Assembly: GCA_965225625.1 (NCBI GenBank)
Contig: CBDDBH010000004.1
Location: 1-39,239, forward strand
Direction of reading: 5' to 3'
Length of the DNA stretch: 39,239 nucleotides
Source of the DNA: CBDDBH01 sp965225625
GTDB taxonomy: Bacteria; Pseudomonadota; Gammaproteobacteria; JADZEE01
The notes under the pieces: generated by a model
What the model was told of the DNA's origin: nothing
The model's input: the letters and a program-made list of their open reading frames with translations, nothing else
The model's database searches: none
Shown: positions 1-8,642 of the stretch, piece after piece
How the letters are laid out: every line of letters starts with the position of its first letter
Numbering within the stretch: the stretch's first letter is position 1
Program-made: the position numbers and the translations under genes

Positions 1-1181
1 CCTAGCGATTTGGCCGCCTTGTCGAGCAGTGGCTCCATGACCGATGCAATCTGGTTCTGCCCCGGCCCGCGCTGGGCACGCCGGGGTACCGTGTTGGTGA
101 ATACCGGTATAGCCCGCCAGCGCATGGCCGGCGGCGCATAAACGATGGACATCGCGTCTCCTGCGGACTGAAAATCCCAGAAACCGGCGTAAGCGCCATT
201 TTCCTGCACAATATACATATCCACGGCGCTGATCCGCCCATCGGCACGAAAACCCAGTTTCAGGCGCCCCTGGAAACCATGGCGTGCCATGCCGATGTAG
301 TATTCTTCCGCCCGCGTCACCCGAAACATGACTGGTTTACCGGTCTTCTTCGACAAATGCGCAGGTATGGCCATGGCCGGATAGGCGTCGCCTTTGGAGC
401 CAAACCCGCCGCCGCAATACTCTCCAATGTAAACCAGGTCCTCAGCACCGACGCCGATTAGTTTGCCGAGCGTCGGCATTACAAAGCTCTGGCTTTGCGT
501 GGAACCGTGAATGAAACACTTTCCATTCTGCCAATAAGCCAGGCAGGAGCGCGGCTCCATGGAATGATGCGCAACTCCCGCAGTGACGAAGGTTTCGTCC
601 AGGGTCAACTTCGCCGCGGCAAAACCGGCCTCGATATCCCCGTAAGCCCATTCCTGCGCCGGTTTTCCCATCGGTAACTGGCCCTCTCCGGCAGCCGCAA
701 AATCGCGCGCGGTCCACTTCACCGTTTCCACTGGGTGGCGCAGGTTACCGACGTTACCCTCTTTGCGCGCGTCGGGTCCGCCGGGATACAGACTTTCCAA
801 GGGATCCAGGGTGTAGGGCAACGGTTCCAAATCAATCTTGACACGCGCAAGCGCATCGGCGGCCGTTGTTTCATCGACAGCAGCCAGCGCAAGGATCGGG
901 TCGCCGACGTGCAGCGGTTCGTTCGTCAAGATGCAGTGTGGCATTTCGGGTGTGGGCAAGGTAGGCACGTCATCCGCGGTCAAAACCGCTGCGACACCCG
1001 GCATCTCCAATGCGGCGGAAGCATCGATGTTGCGCACCCGCGCATGCGGCATAGGACTCAGTAACAGTTTGCAGAACAGCATGCCGTCGGCTCTGAAATC
1101 TTCGGCATATTTGCCTTTGCCAGTAACCTTCGCGGCTACGTCCGGCGGCGTGAAGTCTTTACCAATCAGCGAATAAGTCAT
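1..1181 (-). CDS. Xanthine dehydrogenase-family molybdopterin-binding subunit (partial, 3' end outside window)
   Basis: Reading the minus strand from the ATG at 1181 gives an uninterrupted 393-codon frame to the window edge. It begins with the family's usual opening (GKDFTPPDVAAKVTGKGKYAED, about residues 8-28), followed by the fold segment LLLSPMPHARVRNID. Later come HHSMEPRSCLAYW and GEYCGGGFGSKGDAYPA, the substrate-channel and cofactor-binding blocks of the large subunit of xanthine dehydrogenase/aldehyde oxidase/isoquinoline oxidoreductase enzymes. The protein would bind the molybdenum-pterin cofactor and hydroxylate an N-heterocycle or aldehyde; the substrate cannot be told from sequence. 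It follows the [2Fe-2S] subunit with one base between stop and start, so the two form one complex. It has no export signal of its own. Roughly half of the usual 700-760 residues are present. Confidence 0.93.
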   Translation of the reverse strand, partial: MTYSLIGKDFTPPDVAAKVTGKGKYAEDFRADGMLFCKLLLSPMPHARVRNIDASAALEMPGVAAVLTADDVPTLPTPEMPHCILTNEPLHVGDPILALAAVDETTAADALARVKIDLEPLPYTLDPLESLYPGGPDARKEGNVGNLRHPVETVKWTARDFAAAGEGQLPMGKPAQEWAYGDIEAGFAAAKLTLDETFVTAGVAHHSMEPRSCLAYWQNGKCFIHGSTQSQSFVMPTLGKLIGVGAEDLVYIGEYCGGGFGSKGDAYPAMAIPAHLSKKTGKPVMFRVTRAEEYYIGMARHGFQGRLKLGFRADGRISAVDMYIVQENGAYAGFWDFQSAGDAMSIVYAPPAMRWRAIPVFTNTVPRRAQRGPGQNQIASVMEPLLDKAAKSL

Positions 1182-1182
1182 T

Positions 1183-1887
1183 TCAGGCGCCCCCCGCAGC
1201 GCGCATCACCGAATTCAAATAATTATCGTAGGCGCCGCAACGACACAGGTTGCCTGACATTGCGTGGCGGGCAACGTCACGAGTCGGGCTGGGATTGGCT
1301 TCCAGCAGAGCCACGGCCGACATCACCTGGCCCGGGGTACAGAATCCGCATTGAGGTCCGAGTTCCTCCACAAAGGCCTGTTGCACCGGATGTAATTGCC
1401 CGTCGGCGCCAGCCAGGCCTTCGATGGTCGTGATCGAACGCCCGCGTACGCTGTGCGTGAGCATGGAACAGGAATAATTCGCCAGCTTGTCGAGCATAAC
1501 GGTGCATGCCCCACACTCACCGCGATCACAAGCGAGCTTGGTGCCAGTCAAGCCCAATTTGTAGCGCAGTGTCATCGCCAGAGTTTCCTGCGGCAATACA
1601 TCAACGCGCCGCATTTTGCCGTTGACGTTGAGGCTGATGAGTCGCTCTACCGAACCTGGCGCCGCTGCTGCGGTGACCGCTTGCGCCTCTTCACTCTCGC
1701 GCGAGCAGCCGGCCAGAGCGAACAGCGCGTTGGCCCCTGAGACCGTCGCGCCGGACGCGATGACGCTCTTTATGAAAGCGCGGCGCGAAATCGGGCCGCG
1801 CCCAATTTCGAATCCATCGTCGCTATCGAAATCTGATGCGTCGCTTCCCTGGAACGGTCCTACACCTTGGCGACTACCCATAGACAT
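1183..1887 (-). CDS. [2Fe-2S] iron-sulfur subunit of a molybdenum hydroxylase, with Tat/lipoprotein-like signal
   Basis: This is the 234-residue small subunit that carries electrons from the molybdenum centre. The plant-type cluster ligands are C120, C125, C128 and C140; the second cluster uses C180 and C183 (CGFC) plus C215 and C217 (CRC). Unlike the usual 150-170 residue cytosolic form, it has an N-terminal extension with a twin-arginine motif (SRRAFIK, residues 34-40), a hydrophobic stretch and LAGC ending at C61, which fits a lipobox. The folded heterodimer is therefore probably exported by Tat, with the large subunit riding along, and possibly lipid-anchored. The start ATG at 1887 has GAGGAG about six bases upstream. 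It is the first gene of its operon and is divergent from the lactonase-like gene. Confidence 0.93.
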   Translation of the reverse strand: MSMGSRQGVGPFQGSDASDFDSDDGFEIGRGPISRRAFIKSVIASGATVSGANALFALAGCSRESEEAQAVTAAAAPGSVERLISLNVNGKMRRVDVLPQETLAMTLRYKLGLTGTKLACDRGECGACTVMLDKLANYSCSMLTHSVRGRSITTIEGLAGADGQLHPVQQAFVEELGPQCGFCTPGQVMSAVALLEANPSPTRDVARHAMSGNLCRCGAYDNYLNSVMRAAGGA

Positions 1888-2027
1888 GCTTGCTCCTCAT
1901 TGTCGATTGATGCTGCGATCCTAAGGAAAACCACAAAGTACGACAAATTAACAGGCTGCAGGCAAAACCTCTACTGTCACAGTGACCGTCAGCAGTTATA
2001 ATCCCCGCCTTCCTGGAAGACATACAC

Positions 2028-2855
2028 ATGATTCGATATCTGGTCACGACAATTGCGTTGGCCTTAAACTTCGCGGCAACTGCCGCACCGACCACAACGC
2101 AGGTACACGTTTTGCAATGCGGTGAAGTCAACGTGCTGGAGATGGGGGTGTTTTCCGACCGTGGCGAATACGACGGCCAGCAAGGTCAGCTCGGTGTTAC
2201 CTGTTATCTGATCCGGCACCCAAAGGGCGATTTACTATGGGATACCGGACTGCCGGACGCACTGGCAGCACAAGCCGATGGTATGACCAACGGTGCCTTC
2301 AACGTCAAAGTACCGAGAACGCTAGGCAGCCAGCTCGAGGAGCTTAACCTTACTCCGGACGACATCGAGTATCTGGCTCTCTCCCATAGTCATTTCGACC
2401 ATTCCGGCAACGCCAACGCGTTTGCAAAATCAACCTGGATCTCCGATCCGGCCGAACGTGAATGGATGTTCTCTCCGGAAAGAATGGAAGCGGGTCAAGG
2501 CGGAGAAAACTATACGGCGCTACGCGAGGCAAAGACGATAGACGTGACCGACGATTATGACGTGTTCGGCGACGGCATTGTCACCGTCATAAGAACCCCC
2601 GGACACACCCCTGGGCATCTTGCGTTGCTGGTGCGTTTGGCAGATACGACGCTGCTGCTGTCCGGCGATCTTTACCACATGCGCGAGAACCGCACCCATC
2701 GCCGCGTACCGAAATTTAATGTCGACCGAGAACTTACACTGCAATCGATGGACAAGTTCGAGGCGTTGGCGAAGGAGACGGGCGCACGCGTGATCGTGCA
2801 ACACGATATCAGGGACATCGCGACGCTGCCTGCGTTCGATGAGCCGCTGCAGTAG
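2028..2855 (+). CDS. Secreted metallo-beta-lactamase fold hydrolase, N-acyl homoserine lactonase-like
   Basis: The 275-residue protein starts with a cleavable-looking signal peptide (about residues 1-20, ending FAATAAP). It has the dinuclear zinc site of the superfamily: SHSHFDHSG (HxHxDH), TPGHTPGH, the bridging Asp in SGDLYH and a final His in VQHD. This arrangement and the length resemble the AiiA/AttM lactonases that open the lactone of acyl-homoserine lactones, but other lactonases and hydrolases share it. If active it would act in the periplasm or outside the cell. The agmatinase-family gene follows about 35 bases downstream on the same strand. No luxI/luxR pair is visible in the window, so a quorum-quenching role is only inferred. 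Confidence 0.85.
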   Translation: MIRYLVTTIALALNFAATAAPTTTQVHVLQCGEVNVLEMGVFSDRGEYDGQQGQLGVTCYLIRHPKGDLLWDTGLPDALAAQADGMTNGAFNVKVPRTLGSQLEELNLTPDDIEYLALSHSHFDHSGNANAFAKSTWISDPAEREWMFSPERMEAGQGGENYTALREAKTIDVTDDYDVFGDGIVTVIRTPGHTPGHLALLVRLADTTLLLSGDLYHMRENRTHRRVPKFNVDRELTLQSMDKFEALAKETGARVIVQHDIRDIATLPAFDEPLQ

Positions 2856-2889
2856 ACACGTCCAGCAGGCTAATAGGAGCACACTACCA

Positions 2890-3909
2890 GTGATGGAGCC
2901 AAAGAAGCTGGCACGCATCAAAAAGCTGGCCGCACGAAAAGATTGGAATCTACTCGACGATCGTGTCGATGCGGTTCTGAAGATACAGCAGCAAGCTCGC
3001 GATGCCACAATGGGCCCAACATTCATGGGCGCGCCGAATTCGGTCGATTTCAATGGCATTGATATCGCAATGATCGGCGTGCCGTGCGACCTCGGTGTAA
3101 CAACTCGACCAGGTGCCCGCTTCGGTCCACAACAAATCAGGGGGATGTCCAGAGATTCATCCGGTCCTATTCACCACATCAGTAAGATTGTCCCGATGGA
3201 TATCTGCAAGGTTATTGATGCAGGGGATGTTCCCATCGATAGTCAATTTAATCTAGACGCCGCCATCGAAGAAATCGAAGAATATTTCCAAGAAATCGTA
3301 AGTGCTGGAGTTATCCCGATCTCCGCGGGCGGCGATCATTCCATTAGCTATCCGATATTAGCAGCGGTGGGGAAAGCCGAACCAGTTGGACTCGTACACG
3401 TCGACGCCCACTGTGACACCTGCTTTCCTCTATCCGGCAGTAAGTTCCACCAGGGCGCGCCATTTCGCAATGCGGCCGCAGCCGGCGTCCTTGATCCGGA
3501 ACGCACCATTCAAATCGGTATCCGCGGAATGGACAGCCCGTGGTGGGCGTTCTCTCGCGACTCGGGCATGCGCATTATCCACATGGAGGAATTCCACGAA
3601 ATGGGCATGCAGGCGGTAGCCGAGGAAATCCGCCGCGTCACGGCCGGCGGTCCGACCTATATATCGATCGACGTCGATGGTATTGACCCGGCTTACACCC
3701 CGGGCACCAGCATCCCTGTGGTCGGCGGACTCACACCGATCGAAACGCAGGCAATCATCAGAGCAACGCAGGGTATGCACCTAGTAGGAGGCGATGTGGT
3801 TGAAGTCGCACCACCGTACGATCCCAGCGGTAATACCGCCCGCGTAGCAGCAACGATGATGTGGGAAATCTTATGTGTTGTCGCGGACTCGATCGCGGCG
3901 CTTAAGTAA
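2890..3909 (+). CDS. Agmatinase/arginase-family ureohydrolase
   Basis: This binuclear manganese ureohydrolase family member shows the metal-binding blocks GGDHSISYP (His), HVDAHCDT (Asp, His, Asp) and SIDVDGIDPAYTPGT (two Asp). Members hydrolyse a guanidino substrate such as agmatine, arginine or guanidinobutyrate to urea and an amine; which one is used here cannot be decided. I place the start at the GTG at 2890, about ten bases after AGGAG at 2875-2879, or at the ATG three bases later. The open frame begins at 2839 but that part overlaps the preceding gene and has no ribosome binding site. The product of about 339 residues is a little longer than the usual 300-320, because of an N-terminal helical extension rich in Lys and Arg. 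Confidence 0.9.
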   Translation: MMEPKKLARIKKLAARKDWNLLDDRVDAVLKIQQQARDATMGPTFMGAPNSVDFNGIDIAMIGVPCDLGVTTRPGARFGPQQIRGMSRDSSGPIHHISKIVPMDICKVIDAGDVPIDSQFNLDAAIEEIEEYFQEIVSAGVIPISAGGDHSISYPILAAVGKAEPVGLVHVDAHCDTCFPLSGSKFHQGAPFRNAAAAGVLDPERTIQIGIRGMDSPWWAFSRDSGMRIIHMEEFHEMGMQAVAEEIRRVTAGGPTYISIDVDGIDPAYTPGTSIPVVGGLTPIETQAIIRATQGMHLVGGDVVEVAPPYDPSGNTARVAATMMWEILCVVADSIAALK

Positions 3910-3965
3910 AAATTCGTGCCATCGCAGTTGCCGCGGCCTGCGGCGATGTAAATGCTCTTTACCCA

Positions 3966-4958
3966 ATGACTACGTTCCCAAGACAGATTTCAGTAGCGCC
4001 GATGATGGATTGGACCACCCGTCATTGCCGGTACTTCTTTCGGCTATTGTCGCGCCGTGTGCCGCTTTACACGGAAATGATCACTGCCGGTGCACTGCTC
4101 CACGGTGATCGAGATCGTTTCCTCGCCTATCATCCCAACGAACATCCACTCGCTCTGCAGTTGGGCGGTAGCGAGCCCGAGGAGCTGGCCCGCTGTGCCG
4201 GCTTTGCCGAGGAACGCGGCTACAACGAGGTCAACCTTAACGTCGGCTGCCCGAGTGATCGGGTGCAATCTGGCAGGTTCGGCGCATGCTTGATGGATGA
4301 ACCCGAACTGGTCGCCGACTGCGTTGCTGCGATGCGTTCGAATGTGAATATTCCAATTACCGTAAAGACACGACTGGGTATCGACGACCGCGACAGCTAC
4401 GCGGCGTTAACCAAGTTTGTTCACCGCGTTCGCGATGCCGGCTGCGAGACGATTATCCTGCACGCGCGCAAGGCCTGGCTGCAGGGATTAAGTCCCAAGG
4501 AGAATCGCGAGGTACCGCCGCTGGATTATGAGAAGGTTTACCGGATCAAGCAGGACTTTCCGGATCTGGAGGTGATTATTAACGGCGGCTTTACGCAAAT
4601 TGTGCAGATCGGCGAACAACTAGGACTAGTCGATGGGGTCATGATTGGTCGCGCGGCCTACCAGAACCCCTATCTGCTGGCTCAATTCGATAGGCAATTC
4701 TTCGCTGAAACTGAACCGGCCCCTACTCGGCTGCAGATCCTGCGGCGGTATTACCCGTATGCAACCGAGGAGCTTTCACGCGGCGCACGCCTGGGCGATT
4801 TGACCCGTCACCTGCTGGGCCTTTTCCAGGGCCAACCGGGCGCCCGTGCGTGGCGACGTTATCTTAGCGAGAACACGCACCGCGGTAACGCCGGTGTACA
4901 GGTCATCGAACAGGCGGTCACGGCGATGGTGGAGCGGCAAGGGTTGGCTTCGGCTTAG
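3966..4958 (+). CDS. dusA: tRNA-dihydrouridine(20/20a) synthase DusA
   Basis: This FMN-dependent reductase converts uridine 20/20a of tRNA D-loops to dihydrouridine. The 330-residue protein opens with the family block SVAPMMDWTTRHCR (residues 9-22). It has the catalytic Cys in LNVGCPSDRVQSGRFGACLM (C95), the RNA and FMN contacts KTRLGIDD and HARKAWLQGLSPKENR, and the late GVMIGRAAYQNPY flavin phosphate block. LQGLSPKENR is characteristic of the DusA branch rather than DusB or DusC. Its last 41 bases overlap the 3' end of the convergent histidine kinase gene. Confidence 0.96.
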   Translation: MTTFPRQISVAPMMDWTTRHCRYFFRLLSRRVPLYTEMITAGALLHGDRDRFLAYHPNEHPLALQLGGSEPEELARCAGFAEERGYNEVNLNVGCPSDRVQSGRFGACLMDEPELVADCVAAMRSNVNIPITVKTRLGIDDRDSYAALTKFVHRVRDAGCETIILHARKAWLQGLSPKENREVPPLDYEKVYRIKQDFPDLEVIINGGFTQIVQIGEQLGLVDGVMIGRAAYQNPYLLAQFDRQFFAETEPAPTRLQILRRYYPYATEELSRGARLGDLTRHLLGLFQGQPGARAWRRYLSENTHRGNAGVQVIEQAVTAMVERQGLASA

Positions 4959-7047
4959 GCTGCGAGTCATCAGACTTGAAAGTTACGCGGAAGCAAACTC
5001 CGGGGAGCAGGCCTGGCAGGTTCTCGGCGGTTGCCGCGGCTTTGTGGAACTCTGCGATTAAGCGCACTACGTAGAGTCCTAGGCCCAAATGTGGGTCGCC
5101 CTTGTTTTCGCTGCGCACGGAAATCATCGAGTTGAATAACTCCACGTTAAACGCGTCAGGCAACTGGGATCCGTAATTAATCACTTCCAGTGACACAGTC
5201 GACCCGGTTTGCCGCAAGGCTAGCTTGACCGGCTCGGCTGCGCTGCGAAAATCCACTGCATTGGCGATTAATTTATCCAGCATCTGCACTATTAGATCGG
5301 GGTTGGCGTCCACCACGAATTCAGCTTGCGTCGCTATCAATTCGAATGCGGTATCGGCATACGCGGTCCGGTAACCCGCCACACAACTCTCGATGAGTGG
5401 ACGCAATGCCAAGCTTTCAGTGACGGCCGTTTGTAGTGCCTGTTCGAGGCGGGCCGCTTCACTCAGGCGGGTCACCAGTAGATTGAGACGCTCAACCCCA
5501 TCATGTGCTCTTTGCAAATAGGCACTACTGGATTCATCGAGTTGTAACTGATCGAGGTTGTCGAGCGAGGAGCGCACCACCGCCATTGGCGTACGCAGTT
5601 CGTGGGAAAGTTTGCCGGCCATGCTCTCCAGGTACGCGTTATATTCCCGCAGACGCCCAAGCATGGCAGACAACTGTCGCGATACGTCGCCAATCTCATC
5701 CGCGCTGTCGGTCTCACGGATCTCCCCGACGACGCGACCATGTGAATCGATAGCAGCGTTGGCGTCGCGGCTCAGGCGTCTCAGCCGTACCGACAGGTGA
5801 CTGGCAAAAGCCAACAGCAACACCGTCACAATCGCGAACACGGCCAAGGTCTTGTTGAACAAATTCGCCATCGCCTTGCGTTGCAGCGTCTGGATTGTAT
5901 TCGCGGTTTCCTCAACCACGACCGCTCCGCGCACTGCATTGTCGGCCCAGACAGGATGGCCGGCGGAAACTATAGCGGTGCGGCCATCGGGCGAGGAGCG
6001 CCAGCGCGTTTCAGCGCGCCCCTGCAAGGCCGCCTCTGTTTCACTACCGTGCAGTCGGGATGCACCCTCCAGATCGTCGGTGAAATTCTCGACTACCGGC
6101 GGTAATATCAACGCATACAAGGTGTTAAACGGATGTGGCTCTGCACTGCGTTTCAGGTCGCCGCCACTGGCGAGTACCTGACCTAGGCCATCCAATACCC
6201 AAACCCGCCTACCCTCACTGTGTCCCGCGCTACTGATCAGGCGCTGCAACGGCAGCGATGGACGCAGCAGCAAACCCGGCGCTACCAGCGTATTTGCCCC
6301 GGAGGTGCCGGCAACCCCGTGTAACATCGGCACAGTTCGACCATCGACATCCGCGGCGAGTAAGCCAAAGCGCCGCCCAACAATATGCAGGGGCACCCGC
6401 AACTCCAGATTGTAGCCACTGGCTGTCGTCTGCCAAACTGCAGCGATGTTGGTTACCGGGCGGGTAACGTATTCACCGTCCTGGTCCAGTAGCCGTTCCA
6501 CGGGAGTGATGCGCCCCGGTGCCGCGGTACTGAAGCTGTAAACGTGCGGCGTGCCTAACAGGTCGGTAAAAACCAGGTCGATGCGGTCACCGTCCAGGCG
6601 ATGCGAGGGAGAATAAACGACGTCGTTGTCGTAAACCTGAACAAACCCATACAGATAGTGCTGATAAGTTCCCAGGATCAAGCGGAAGCCGAATTGCGGC
6701 GTCCCGCGCTTCACCCCGCGTTGCAACTTGCCACGCGTGGTGTAGGTGTCAGCCCATTCCAGGTAGGTTTGCCAATCATCAGCGTAACCGTCCAACTGCA
6801 CCTCATGTTGCAACGGATGCACGAACAAATCCGCGCCTGCTCCGGCCGCGCGCAGTGGAAACAAATCAGGGTTTTCGTGTAACGACGCCGCGTGGGTGCG
6901 TGCCGCGGCCAACAATGAAGTTTCGAGACTACTGCGCAGTAGTCTCTCGGTTTCGCGCAAATACTCGTAACCCACGTACGGTATGCTGAGCAGCGCCAGG
7001 GATAACAACAGCAATTTGGTGCGGATTGTCAGGCGGCGACCAACCAT
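4918..7047 (-). CDS. pdsS: Sensor histidine kinase of the proteobacterial dedicated sortase system (PdsS)
   Basis: The 709-residue membrane kinase has a first membrane segment at about residues 11-30, a large periplasmic sensor region to about 390, and a second membrane segment at about 393-417. A HAMP-like linker and the HisKA dimerisation helix follow, with phospho-acceptor H482 in KLSHELRTPMAV. The C-terminal ATPase domain has the N box LDKLIANAVDF and the G box GLGLYVVRL. Length, order and neighbours match the kinase named in the proteobacterial dedicated sortase system. It lies five bases after its response regulator in the same operon and points away from the sortase genes, which it presumably controls in response to an unknown envelope signal. 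The 3' end overlaps dusA by 41 bases on the opposite strand. Confidence 0.9.
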   Translation of the reverse strand: MVGRRLTIRTKLLLLSLALLSIPYVGYEYLRETERLLRSSLETSLLAAARTHAASLHENPDLFPLRAAGAGADLFVHPLQHEVQLDGYADDWQTYLEWADTYTTRGKLQRGVKRGTPQFGFRLILGTYQHYLYGFVQVYDNDVVYSPSHRLDGDRIDLVFTDLLGTPHVYSFSTAAPGRITPVERLLDQDGEYVTRPVTNIAAVWQTTASGYNLELRVPLHIVGRRFGLLAADVDGRTVPMLHGVAGTSGANTLVAPGLLLRPSLPLQRLISSAGHSEGRRVWVLDGLGQVLASGGDLKRSAEPHPFNTLYALILPPVVENFTDDLEGASRLHGSETEAALQGRAETRWRSSPDGRTAIVSAGHPVWADNAVRGAVVVEETANTIQTLQRKAMANLFNKTLAVFAIVTVLLLAFASHLSVRLRRLSRDANAAIDSHGRVVGEIRETDSADEIGDVSRQLSAMLGRLREYNAYLESMAGKLSHELRTPMAVVRSSLDNLDQLQLDESSSAYLQRAHDGVERLNLLVTRLSEAARLEQALQTAVTESLALRPLIESCVAGYRTAYADTAFELIATQAEFVVDANPDLIVQMLDKLIANAVDFRSAAEPVKLALRQTGSTVSLEVINYGSQLPDAFNVELFNSMISVRSENKGDPHLGLGLYVVRLIAEFHKAAATAENLPGLLPGVCFRVTFKSDDSQPKPKPTLAAPPSP

Positions 7048-7052
7048 ATTGA

Positions 7053-7745
7053 TTAACCCGGCCGCCAGCGATACCCCATGCCATAAACGGTATCGATCTC
7101 ATCAAAGCCGGTATCGATGATCTTGAATTTTTTGCGAATACGTTTGATATGCGACGTGATCGTCCCGTCATCGACGAAGATGTTTCCATCGCGCATGAGT
7201 TGATCGCGATTGCGTACATGTCCGGGGCGGCGCGCCAGACAATGGACCAGCCAAAACTCTGTAAGAGTCAAATCAACCCGCTGCCCGTCCCAGTCGGCAG
7301 TGAGTCGCTCAACATCGAGATTCAACAGGCCGTGGTTGATTACCGACTGCCCCGTTACCGGTTGCGATAATGCCGTGACCCGCCGTAACAGCGCCGCGAT
7401 CCGGGCCAACACATGTGGCATGGATATTTCTTTGCTCAGATAATCATCCGCGCCCAGGCGCAGGCCGGATATAGTGTCCAAATCACTGTCGCGCGCGGTG
7501 AGGAAGATGATAGGCAGGGTCTTGGAGATGCTGCGTAATTCGCGGCACAGGTCGAATCCTCCCTCCACTTCATCCCCCAGTCCGATATCGAGGATAACGA
7601 GGTCCGGCAGCCTGCCCTGAAAGGCCTGCAGTGCGCTGGCAGGCTCGGCGTAGGTTGCAACCTCATAACCCGTTCGCGCAAACACCGCCGCGTAGTTCTC
7701 ACGCAGTGCCGCTTCATCTTCGACGATGGCGATCCGCCGTGCCAT
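7053..7745 (-). CDS. pdsR: OmpR-type response regulator of the dedicated sortase system (PdsR)
   Basis: The 230-residue regulator has an N-terminal receiver domain with acidic pocket E9/D10, phospho-acceptor D53 (LVILDIGLGDE), the conserved Thr in FLTARDSD and the Lys in DYLSKE. The C-terminal winged-helix DNA-binding domain (about 130-230) contains LTLTEFWLVHCLARRPGHV and ends with the wing TVYGMGYRWRP. It is read first in the pdsR-pdsS operon and is divergent from pdsO, so the 203-base spacer between them is the natural target for it. Confidence 0.92.
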   Translation of the reverse strand: MARRIAIVEDEAALRENYAAVFARTGYEVATYAEPASALQAFQGRLPDLVILDIGLGDEVEGGFDLCRELRSISKTLPIIFLTARDSDLDTISGLRLGADDYLSKEISMPHVLARIAALLRRVTALSQPVTGQSVINHGLLNLDVERLTADWDGQRVDLTLTEFWLVHCLARRPGHVRNRDQLMRDGNIFVDDGTITSHIKRIRKKFKIIDTGFDEIDTVYGMGYRWRPG

Positions 7746-7948
7746 GCACTGTTTCCCTATCCAATCACCGTTTGGCCTACTTTACCCGATTGCGCAGCTA
7801 GCTCGTCGCCTGCCACTGCAATTTCCATATTTCTGCCACATTTGCTCCGCAATTCATCAGCTGTTGTCCCTCAGTGCGCCAGATCAGCACGCTTTACTTA
7901 GCTTCGAGCTGCCACGTAATCCAATAACCGCTGACCAGGAGACTATCC
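7746..7948. promoter_or_regulatory. Divergent promoter region between pdsR and pdsO
   Basis: This 203-base spacer separates the two-component genes (leftward) from the sortase operon (rightward) and must hold both promoters. A ribosome binding site AGGAG precedes the pdsO start. I see no convincing -35/-10 pair or repeated operator by eye. Confidence 0.45.
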
Positions 7949-8641
7949 ATGTTCCAAAAAACTTTGTTGCTGATCTTGCTCATCGTCGCCATACCCACGT
8001 CGTTCGCAGCCGAAGCCAGCGGCCAATCAGAAAAAGAAGCATTCGGGCTCGGTGCTGGTGCGCTGATCGGCGGCCTCATCGGGGGTCCCCCCGGGGCGAT
8101 TTTGGGTGCGGTCGGTGGCGCGTTGTTCGGCAACCGTGATTCCCGGCAAAGCGACTCGGTTAGCGCACTGGAGAGCGAGCTGAATGCTGGTCAACGCGAA
8201 CTCGCTCAAATACGCGCCGATCTGGGGCAAACGGCAGGGATCAAACCTCAGAACATTGTTCCGGCACGCCATCAGTCTGCAAGCATGATTTCCAACAATT
8301 TGAGTTTCAGTGTGCATTTCCGTACGGGCAGCGCTGCGCTCGCCGGCGAAGCCAGCGGCTACCTGCTGCGCCTGGCCCGTTTTGTCAGTGCTCTGCCCGC
8401 GCTGGATGTGCATCTGGCCGGCCATGCGGATGCGCGGGGCGACGCAGACTATAACCAGCAACTTAGCGAGCAGCGGCTGGATAGCGTGCAACGCGTACTC
8501 GAAGACAATGGGCTCGATGCAATCCGCATTCAGCGTCACGCTTATGGAGAGACTCAGGCGCGCGCCGTGCCGGGCGATGTGGATGCCTATGCACTCGAGC
8601 GCAAAGTCACATTGTTACTGAGCCTCGACGAGGAAGTTTGA
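7949..8641 (+). CDS. pdsO: Sortase-associated OmpA-like protein PdsO
   Basis: The 230-residue protein has a signal peptide (cut probably after FAA, about residue 21). A glycine-zipper segment (GLGAGALIGGLIGG and GAILGAVGGALFG, about residues 31-59) probably inserts in a membrane. A short coiled region follows, and then an OmpA-type peptidoglycan-binding domain from about residue 115, with HLAGHADARGDADYNQQLSEQR. It matches the OmpA-like component that accompanies class GN sortases. It is the first gene of the sortase operon; the substrate gene starts one base after its stop. It likely ties the system to peptidoglycan or the outer membrane. Confidence 0.9.
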   Translation: MFQKTLLLILLIVAIPTSFAAEASGQSEKEAFGLGAGALIGGLIGGPPGAILGAVGGALFGNRDSRQSDSVSALESELNAGQRELAQIRADLGQTAGIKPQNIVPARHQSASMISNNLSFSVHFRTGSAALAGEASGYLLRLARFVSALPALDVHLAGHADARGDADYNQQLSEQRLDSVQRVLEDNGLDAIRIQRHAYGETQARAVPGDVDAYALERKVTLLLSLDEEV

Positions 8642-8642
8642 G

